A stretch of DNA of 64,000 nucleotides from Aaosphaeria pasadenensis (taxonomy: Eukaryota > Ascomycota > Dothideomycetes > Pleosporales): positions 531,698-595,697 of the forward strand of contig JAKLMB010000026.1 of assembly GCA_022813625.1 (NCBI GenBank), written 5' to 3'. Of the stretch, positions 56,501-64,000 are shown piece after piece (the first letter of the stretch is position 1; every line of letters starts with the position of its first letter). A model generated the notes under the pieces. That model was not told where the DNA came from and did no database searches. It saw only the letters and a list, made by a program, of their open reading frames with translations. The translations under genes and the position numbers were made by a program.

Positions 56501-58285
56501 GGGAAACATGTGGATCCCACCTCGGTCACTGTCCAACACAAGCAAATATTGACGCTCCTGTTCTGAGACGGAGCGATGTCGTATCGTATCCTACCTTCAA
56601 GTGTAGACGATACAATACAGGGCAGACTTTCGGAGAGACGCGGGATCTGCGACCAGCAAGCAACATGAGCGCGCGGGCGAGCCACCTAGCCATGCCAGAA
56701 TAAATCAAGACAGTGGTATTAATAGAGTGGAATCGACACCGTGCGGTGAATTGACTGGACCCTGCGCGCGCTTGCACTGGACATCATCCACGCCCTTTCG
56801 AAGCTTTGGCCAGGAACGAACAGACCAGACAGACTACTCGAAAACAGCGAGCAAACGACCGAACGAACGTAGAACAGGACGAGTTAGGCAATCGAACATC
56901 TGGCACCGCTTGCCGGCCGGTCGAGCCGGAGAGGACTTTACTGAACAGGTTGAGGATCGGACAATAGGAAATGCGATGAAATCGATGGATAAATGGACCA
57001 GGGGTTCGGTGTAACTGTGTAGTTTCGCTGGCGGCGTGGTGCATCGATAGATTGTCCATCTGAAAACAGGCAGACAGGCAGGCAGACAGATTATAGACAG
57101 CTATGAGAAGCGAGATCGTGCACGGGAAGAAAACAAGATCATTGCGGCGTATGATGATATTCATGCTGGTAGTGTTGCGACAGGTGTCGTCAGCTTAGAG
57201 AAGAATAACAAGTTGTCCCAAAACCGTCGTCCGAACGAGGTTCGAACTGCTCCATTCGTCACGGTTGAGCGTCATTGACGTTTCGGTAGGGTTCGTTGAA
57301 AGGTAGGCTGTATGGAGTACTGTGCACCTGCATGAATGGCACATCACTTCTCAATAGGGGAGTAGATACTCCGTACAAAATACTATATTGCAGGGTAGGA
57401 ATCGTTGGATAGGGCACTTGCAGTTGGTGTAACTGTGTAAGGTAAGGCAGGGCACGGTACGGTGCTCTGTAGTAATAATAAGTTCAAATAACAAAAGTTG
57501 TAACGGTACGGAGTACATGGAGAAGAGTCGGAGCAGGGTCGCGCTAACAACATGGTGAAAAGAGTTAAGCCGCAAAGCATTGCAGTGCAGCGCAGCTACC
57601 AACGAAACGGGAGAAGCTTGAATGGTGGAGAATTAATGCGGACAAACAGCTAACTACCGTAGCTAGCTGGCAAGCACCTTGAAGCAAGCAAGGCAAGTGT
57701 GTCGATCAGTGGGAATAACGCAACTCTCCCGGCGTTTCTACGGAGGAAGGACTGAGACTGGCGTAATGAGATGATGGCTGAGCTGGCAAATTGCATGGTG
57801 AATCAAGCTCCAAAGAGAGATATTACCCAGACTGTTGTACGTAGTACAGCTAGACATGTAGTACAGAAGAGGGGGAGATGCTGAACCCAAGGAGGGAGAT
57901 AGAGAGCAAGAACAGATGTGTCCGAGGTCCAATAAAGACGGGCAAGCGACAACGAACGAACGGATGGACGATGATGGATCTAGAACCTCTCGTTTGTGAG
58001 AAATCGCGCCATGTCCAAAATAGTCGGGAGTCGGCAGCACAACATTCGTTTAATCAGCACGTCGTATCAAGTGGATGGTCCAGGTACCTATCAGATGTCC
58101 AATAACGAGACATGGTTACATGTCGTAATAACAACAGAGCAACTGAGGATAGTCTGTAGTGATGGGTGGAATGAAGGGGGATGGTTGCTCACTCAGACAG
58201 ACACCCAGACGGCAATCAGACGAAGAGAGGGCGATGCAGAGTGAGGTACGAGAGTAGACTGGTTGGTCACTGGACAGTGGAAAGT

Positions 58286-58411
58286 CACAGCCCTGTTGCA
58301 TCGACCCTGGCCCACATCCGCATCAAAACATCGGTGCATCACTGCATCAGTGCATCACTGCATCAGTGCACCAGGGCTGTGGGTGGGGTGCACATACCGT
58401 GTGGATGTGGG
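58286..58411. repeat. Interleaved inverted repeats around a 16-bp duplication
   Basis: cacagccctg (58286-58295) pairs with cagggctgtg (58372-58381), and cccacatcc (58311-58319) pairs with ggatgtggg (58403-58411). The arms interleave (A, B, A', B') around two copies of gtgcatcactgcatca (58334-58349, 58350-58365). Confidence 0.7.
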
Positions 58412-59949
58412 TAATCATGGTATGGGCACTCCGTAGATGCGATGAGCATCTGCAGAAAGACAAGACGGCGCTATGGAATCCTTAGAGGAGACTAGAGAGG
58501 AGTCGGACCTGGAATTCTGGGACTGGACTGAACTGGACAGGACTGGAAGGAATCCTTGATCCTGAACTTGTTAATTACACAGTACGGAGGACTTTGACGT
58601 GTACTACAGTCTGTCTACTCCTGGTCCCTGGACTCATGTAGAGGCGGGAGTGTACGGAGTCGTTTCAGTCAGTAAACGTAGCAGTTCGGCGGAGACCAGG
58701 AGATGGCCGTTAGTTACTACCTACCCAGTAGCTGTACAATAATGATGCACAGTAAACGAATTAGCTTGTTAGAGACTCCGTCTATGCCATACTGTGTAGG
58801 TACGTACAGACTACAGTAGACACATGATTATGGGGTACATATTTCAATGACTCTATCCGTCCGTGGGCGTTGCGGAGCGCCCGACCTTCTCAAGGCTATT
58901 GCCCTCCCATGATCGATCCTATTCACAAGAACAAACACAGACCAAACATCTGCCCACGCACCCACCTACCATCCTATTCCCTGTTATTGGAGTCGTTCTT
59001 CTTTCAACCTTGCCTACAGACAGTGTACTCTGTACCTACGCACGTACGCTACTCCACAACTACTCAGTACTGTACCGGCAGCCTGTACCGTACCGTACTA
59101 TCGTGTGGTTCAAGGGCTCTATCCAAGCTTTCCGACCAGAACGATTCGATCGCAGAGTGGGCTGATCTCCATTGCATACAGTCAAGTCGATTCTTGAGTC
59201 GATTCGATTCGATTCGATTCAATTCAAGTCAAGTTACGGAATAGGTGTAATTGGTACTACCACTCCGTACTACTAGTTAATGCTGCAGTAGAGGAGAGTA
59301 CAGTCCCTGGGTGCCTAGGGATAGGTACTCAGTTAGTGGAGGTACAGTACCGTGGAACGCGGAACCCACGCGCACCGCCCGTTCACCCACACACTTTGTC
59401 TCTCTCTAGCCAGCTCCAGCTCCAGCTCCAGCCAGAGCCCCCCAGCCAGCCAGCCAGCCAGCCCGCCCAAAGCTTAAAGAAGAAGACGAGGACGAAGACG
59501 AAGACGAAGACGAAGGAGAGAAGAGCCAGAAGAAGAACAAAAAAAAAGAAATATCGACGAAAACATCCCCCGCCATCACCTCATTTCCATCGATAAATAC
59601 TCAATCACCACCACCGCCACGGTTACTACTACTACTTACTACATACCACCACCCGTAACCCTTCCTCCATTTCTCTTCTACTCTCTCTCTCTTACCTCTC
59701 TATACTCATCACAGCCTCACCATTCACCCATTGATTCCCTCGAGAGGACTCGACTCGACCTGACCCGAAAAAGGCAAAGCAGAGCGCGCTACCACCTCCC
59801 GGAATAGTGCATCGATCCTCACCCTCACCCTGGTTAATTGTCGTTACTTGTATTATCGTAGGATCCGCATCAAAGCATATCATAATCAAAGCGCAAGGCA
59901 AGGCTCTACTCGTATTGCCCAACCCACTCACACTTGTCTGTTCCTGTCG

Positions 59950-60507
59950 GTAAGTGACTTGGACCACTTGGTACCTCGTTTTTCTTCTCTTCCCTCCTCT
60001 CAAAGGCTTGTGTGAGCGCCGGAACCGCCTAGGCCTTCTAGACCCCCCGTCGTCTCCAGAGCTGGGTGCTGGCGGCGGTGCTTGTGGTACTCATTCAATA
60101 CATTACAGTACCTACATTACATTACATTACACGCCTCTTATTCCTGCCCCTCATAGTTATAACTTATGGTTAATGCCCACCGCTCTTCCTACTCTATCCC
60201 TCTCCCTCCCTCCCATTAATACGAGCTGATCGCATCGTGTTCCATGGTCCATTTTCATCACAACTCCTCCTCCACCGTACACATTAAATTGTTGTAACAT
60301 TTCTACCACAGTCAAATACACCCTCCCTTCCTCCCCCTCCCGGAACTCACCATCACCATTTACCCTTTTCTCCCTCTCACTCTGGACAAATATCATCCAC
60401 GCTGAAACACCATTCGTGTTCTTTAACCACCTACCCTCTGCGCCGCAATCAACATCACTACATCTCTCGCCAGTCCGTCGGCACAGCTAACTAATTTCTC
60501 CTCCCAG
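59950..60507 (+). other. Probable intron in the 5' UTR of the membrane protein gene
   Basis: A perfect GTAAGT donor at 59950 and a polypyrimidine-CCCAG acceptor ending at 60507, with gctaactaat (CTAAC branch consensus) about 18 nt before the acceptor. It lies wholly upstream of the start codon at 60652. Confidence 0.45.
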
Positions 60508-60651
60508 TCTGGACTCAAAAGAATACCCCTTCGCTCCCACTCTCCGGACTTGACCTACTCCACCACGACCCCATTTGAAATAGGGTTCAACAAAAAAGAA
60601 ACACTCCAACTCTCGCTTTGCCAACGAAGTGAAATTCAAAAGACAAAAAAA

Positions 60652-61476
60652 ATGTTCTCGACAATACCGTTCGCATTGGCCCTGTCGTCCTTCCTCACAG
60701 CGACACATGCCGCACCCGCGCGCACTCACTGCCGCTGCACCATCATCTCCCCAAGTCCCCTCCTCACCCAGCAAGAGACGGATCTCCTCTCCACCACCTC
60801 CGCCGGCTCCGCCGACCTCTGCACGAACCTTGGCTGGGAGCTCGAGTACCTGCGATCCGAGGACCCCGATCTCTACAGCAGCTACATCAACCCCGGAAAC
60901 TCAGAGGTCGCCCCGACCGCCACCGAAGATGTTGTCAACGGTCCCATGCCGACCACCATTCTGATGGAGCTCGCCGCCCGGTACGGCGACCTGAATTTCT
61001 TGGGAGTCGAGTTCAGCGGAGGAAAGTCATCCAAGTCGCCCAGCAGGAGTAATGGTGGTAATGAGAGGATCGTGTGCCATGGCGAACCGCGCTTTTCGTC
61101 TGCGTACAAGGCCTCAGCATTGGGTCTCTGGGTGCTGCATGCGATTGTGGCATGCGCGGTGTTGGCATGTCTGTACGAGGCGTCTGCCCTTGCATTCACC
61201 TGGTTCGTTTCTCCCCCCAAAGCTCCACCCACTCAGGAATGAGGCAAAAAACTAACACCATGACCAAACAGGTACACTCGAAAGCAGCAGCAGGGCCAGC
61301 GCCTCCAACTTTCCGGCGACGAGAAATCACTCAAGGCGCATTCCATTGCCGACGTGCTGAAAGATTCTGCTCATCTGGACGAGAAGAGGTGGACCGGCGA
61401 CGCCTATGTCGTGCAAATCCGCGCCGAAGGTTGCGAGGAAGACAACGACGACGAGATGGACAGACCCGTCTTGTGA
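60652..61476 (+). CDS. Small type I membrane protein, unknown function
   Basis: Two exons (60652-61202 and 61272-61476) give 251 aa. N-terminal signal peptide (FSTIPFALALSSFLTATHAA), then an ectodomain of about 130 residues with Cys at positions near 24, 26, 60 and 140 (HCRCTIIS; CTNLGWELEYL). One transmembrane segment follows (about residues 155-180, LGLWVLHAIVACAVLACLYEA), then a cytosolic tail of about 65 residues, Gln/Lys-rich then acidic (EEDNDDEMDRPVL). The intron (GTTCGT donor, AACAG acceptor) completes a Trp codon. AYVVQIRAEG in the tail may be a short strand-forming motif. No homologue recognised; probably a plasma-membrane or endomembrane protein specific to filamentous fungi. Confidence 0.7.
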
Positions 61477-61953
61477 TCTGGTCTACCCTCTCCCTTTTGT
61501 CTTTCTCAATTCGTCTAGTCCCCACCTCTCTTGTCTAATCATCTGCATCAAAGCGCTCTGGAGTTCTGTAACGACCCTTGGTTTCCATCTCCTGCTTTAC
61601 CACCTTGCATATACATACCTCTTTCTTTTTCTCTCTTCCTGCTACTTGTTTGATACCACGGATTTCCCGTTTTTATTCATTATTCGCGACTCGAAGGCGC
61701 CGTCGCCATCGACTGAAGCAATTACGAAGGATAGGACACCATCTAAATGACAAAGTATCTTTTCTCTTCGACCTGTTAAAATTGCCTAACATCCCTGACT
61801 TATCTTCCTTCATTATTCGTGAAATTTTGAACAGACATTTGTGCATGTCTGTGACGTATTACGAGTGCTTCGGCACAATCCAGTCCTATAAGGAGACTAA
61901 GATGCGCGAGAAGGAGAGTGCCTATCAGCGTCCTACACCAGCCATTCAAATTT
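61477..61953. other. 3' flank of the membrane protein gene
   Basis: T-rich sequence typical of a fungal 3' UTR, then unremarkable sequence up to the first copy of the repeat array. No gene seen. Confidence 0.45.
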
Positions 61954-62167
61954 AAGTTTCCTGATCGAGTAAGTTTTCGAAATTCCGTTGAAAACGGATG
62001 AATTTGAAGGACCAACGACACTGCCAATCAACGTCCAGATCGCGGAGCTCCGCCACACGAAACGCCACACGGACATGGTCGGCTGAGATGCTGATTGGCA
62101 GGCCCGCTGGTCCTTCAAATTCATCCGTTTTCAACGGAAATTCGAAAACCTACTCGATTAGGCAAGT
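61954..62167. repeat. Inverted pair of the R62 repeat (long hairpin)
   Basis: The arm at 61954-62036 is the reverse complement of the arm at 62085-62167 with few mismatches, including an unbroken block around tccttcaaattcatccg and tttcaacgga. The spacer is about 48 nt. It forms the left end of the direct-repeat array. Confidence 0.85.
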
Positions 62168-63880
62168 TGGACACAAACCCCTCCGAGGAAGTTCGCGCAA
62201 CGTTCCTCAAGCGAATCAGAAGCCTCCAACTCAACGCCACACGAAGCGCCACACGGACTTCGTCGACTGAGACGTTGATTGGCGGGGTCACGGGTCCTTC
62301 GTCCTTCATATGCAAAAGCTTTCAACGGAAATTCAAAACCTACTCGATCAGGAAACTTGGACTGGAATGAATGGCTGTTGGGGGACGTTCATAGGCGCTC
62401 TCCCTTCTCCCTTACTCTCCCCCCTGACCTACCGAGCAAATCAGAAGGCTACTGATCGCTACACGGACTTCATCAGCTGGGATGCTGATTGGCAGGGTCA
62501 CGGGTCCTTCGTCCTTCATATGCAAAAGGTTTCGACGGAAATTCAGAGCCTACTCGACCAGGAAACTTGGACGCTGGAAGCGCTGTTGTCAGACATTTTA
62601 TACCTTGTACCGCGTAAGCACTCTCCCTTCTCTCCCCCTAGACCTATCGAGCAAATCAGAAGCCTACTGAACGCCACACGGACTTCATCGGTTGAACGTT
62701 GATTGGCAGTGTCGCTGGCCCTTCGTCCTCCATATGCAAAACATAATACAAAAGGTTTCCACAGAATTTTCAAAAACCTACTCGATCAGGAAACATGAAT
62801 GCTGGAAGCGCTGTTATACGCCGTTCATACCCCATAGGCACCTCCCTTCTCCTCTCTCCTCTCCCCCCTCCCTACCGAGCAAATCAGAAGGCTACTGATC
62901 GCTACACGGACTTCATCAGCTGGGATGCTGATTGGCAGGGTCACTGGTCCTTCGTCCTTCATATGCAAAACATAACACAAAAGGTTTCAACGGAATTTTC
63001 AAAACCTACTTGATTAGGAAACTTGGACTGGAATGACTGTTGTAGGACGTTTATACCTCGTAGGCACTCTCTCTCTTCTCCTCTCTGCCCCCCCTGACCT
63101 ATCAAGCAAATAAGAAGCCGCCTACTAAACGCCACACGCGGACTTCATCGGCTAGGACGTTGATTGGCAGATGATTTGGTCCTTCAAATGCAAGAGTTTT
63201 CAACGGAAATTCGAAAACCTACTCGATCAGGAAACCTAGACTGGAATGGCTCGCTCTCCTTCTCCCTTCCTCCGGAGACCTATCGAGCAAATCAGAAGCC
63301 TCCTACTGAACGCCACACGGACTGCATCGTGTAGGACGTTGATTGACAGGCGATTTGGTCCTTCATGCAAAGGTTTCCAACAGAGATCCAGAAACCTACT
63401 CGATCAGGCCACTTAGACAATGGAATGGCATTGTAGGACGTTGATTGGCAGCGCATTCGGTCGTTTATGCAAAAGCTTTCAATGGAGATCCAAAAAACCT
63501 ACTTGATCAAGAAACTTGGACACTGGAATGGCGTTGTGGGAGTTCCCTTCGAGCAAATTAGAAGCCTCCTAATGAACGCCACACGAAATTCATCACTTGG
63601 GAACGTTGATTGGCAGGTGATTCGATCCTTCATGCAAAGGCTTTCAACGGAGATCCGAAAACCTACTCGATCAAAAGTCTTGGATACTCGAATGGCGTTG
63701 TGGGAGTCCCTTCAAGCAAATCAGAAGCCTCCTGCTGAACGCCCCTGTGAACGCCACACGGACTTCATCGGTTGGAATGTTGATTGGCAGGGCCGCTGGT
63801 CCTTCAAATGCATGAGCTTTCGACGGTTTTCGTTAACCTACTCGATCAGGAAACTTGGACACTGGAATGGGTTTGGACGT
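62085..63880. repeat. Array of ten degenerate direct copies of an unrecognised repeat
   Basis: Conserved blocks in order: (1) gagcaaatcagaagcc, (2) acgccacacggacttcatcg, (3) gacgttgattggcagg, (4) tggtccttc-atgcaaaag, (5) tttcaacggaaattc, (6) cctactcgatcaggaaactt, (7) ggactggaatggc. Copies begin near 62055, 62212, 62436, 62650, 62875, 63104, 63283, 63430, 63552 and 63712. Spacing is about 105-230 bp; spacers differ and are often C/T-rich. Some copies lack block 1. No terminal repeats, target-site duplications or protein domain recognised. Confidence 0.85.
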
Positions 63881-63923
63881 TGATACACACCCACCTTTTC
63901 CCCCATCCCTATGCCATAGCAGC

Positions 63924-63924
<1 letters not shown>

Positions 63925-64000
<76 letters not shown>
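63925..64000. repeat. (TAG)n microsatellite reaching the window end
   Basis: About 25 uninterrupted tag units, continuing to the last base, so the true length is unknown. Confidence 0.97.

Larger units (their letters stand above)
53509..60651. other. Gene-free block of about 7.1 kb
   Basis: No coding gene could be supported. It contains simple repeats: ggt/gat triplets at about 54785-54815, (ctgctc)n at 55103-55125, (gcg)n at about 55697-55712, a 16-bp duplication at 58334-58365, (gattc)n at about 59199-59220, ccagct/ccag repeats at 59410-59463 and gacgaa repeats at 59482-59515. At least six TACGGAGTAC-like motifs are scattered through it. The 59.4-60.65 kb end is the leader and promoter of the membrane protein gene. 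Confidence 0.45.

Noticed and set aside
57180..57260. gaggttcgaact resembles a tRNA T-loop (B box) on either strand
   Set aside because: The flanking five bases do not pair as a T stem, and no A box or anticodon arm could be placed at the right distance.
61954..63880. CRISPR array
   Set aside because: Repeats are degenerate, over 100 nt long with uneven spacing, in a eukaryotic genome.
61998..63883. Short proteins encoded by the repeat array (for example DWQG-WSF and TYSIRKLG motifs)
   Set aside because: The peptide similarity only reflects the DNA repeats; frames are broken in different places in each copy and no start or intron pattern is shared.

Overview
This is a 64 kb stretch of a nuclear genome from a filamentous ascomycete (Pezizomycotina; the class cannot be fixed from sequence alone, Dothideomycetes or Eurotiomycetes seem most likely). 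The reasons are short GT-AG introns of roughly 45-180 nt, CTAAC/CTGAY-like branch sites, monocistronic genes on both strands, A at -3 before many start codons, and typical Pezizomycotina proteins (PPZ-type phosphatase, Spt5, Med8, a DUF7587-like protein, F-box proteins). I saw no virus, recognisable transposon, rRNA or tRNA. A 10-N assembly gap lies inside a tandem repeat at 45.9 kb.

Layout. 0-20 kb: cAMP phosphodiesterase (+) facing a class II-type sirtuin (-); a small two-exon orphan gene (+) whose 3' end overlaps a minisatellite-bearing zinc-finger gene (-); an ABHD-type alpha/beta hydrolase (-); the elongation factor Spt5 (-); a quinone oxidoreductase-like MDR enzyme (-); an F-box-type gene with an uncertain junction (-). 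20-30 kb: a gene-poor 2.9 kb block, then a divergent pair of phosphopantetheine adenylyltransferase (-) and a DCAF7/AN11-type WD40 protein with a glutamine-rich N-terminal half (+), then a multi-exon DUF7587-like gene (+). 30-43 kb: secreted alpha-carbonic anhydrase (-), a 3.2 kb gene-free block with a CAG run, a PPZ-type phosphatase with an unusual C-terminal tail (-), a 2.7 kb gene-free block, and aldehyde dehydrogenase (-) divergent from an N-terminal protein methyltransferase (+). 43-54 kb: Mediator subunit Med8 (-), an 18-bp minisatellite followed by an F-box-like hypothetical gene (+), a TPR-kinase fusion (-) divergent from a stand-alone LigD-type 3'-phosphoesterase (+), and a lineage-specific hypothetical (-). 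54-64 kb: about 7 kb without coding genes, rich in simple repeats, then a small type I membrane protein with a likely 5'-UTR intron, then an unrecognised interspersed repeat array (one inverted plus ten direct degenerate copies), and a (TAG)n microsatellite running off the window end.

The genes do not form a pathway cluster. Most are housekeeping or signalling genes (cAMP turnover, protein phosphatase, transcription elongation, Mediator, CoA synthesis, aldehyde oxidation). The accessory elements are the minisatellite genes, the F-box and DUF7587 genes, the TPR-kinase and the 61.9-63.9 kb repeat array. Exon coordinates come from manual reading of splice sites. For the multi-exon models PDE, sirtuin, ABHD, Spt5, MDR, WD40, carbonic anhydrase, PPZ, ALDH, Med8 and the membrane protein, the summed exon lengths are exact multiples of three.
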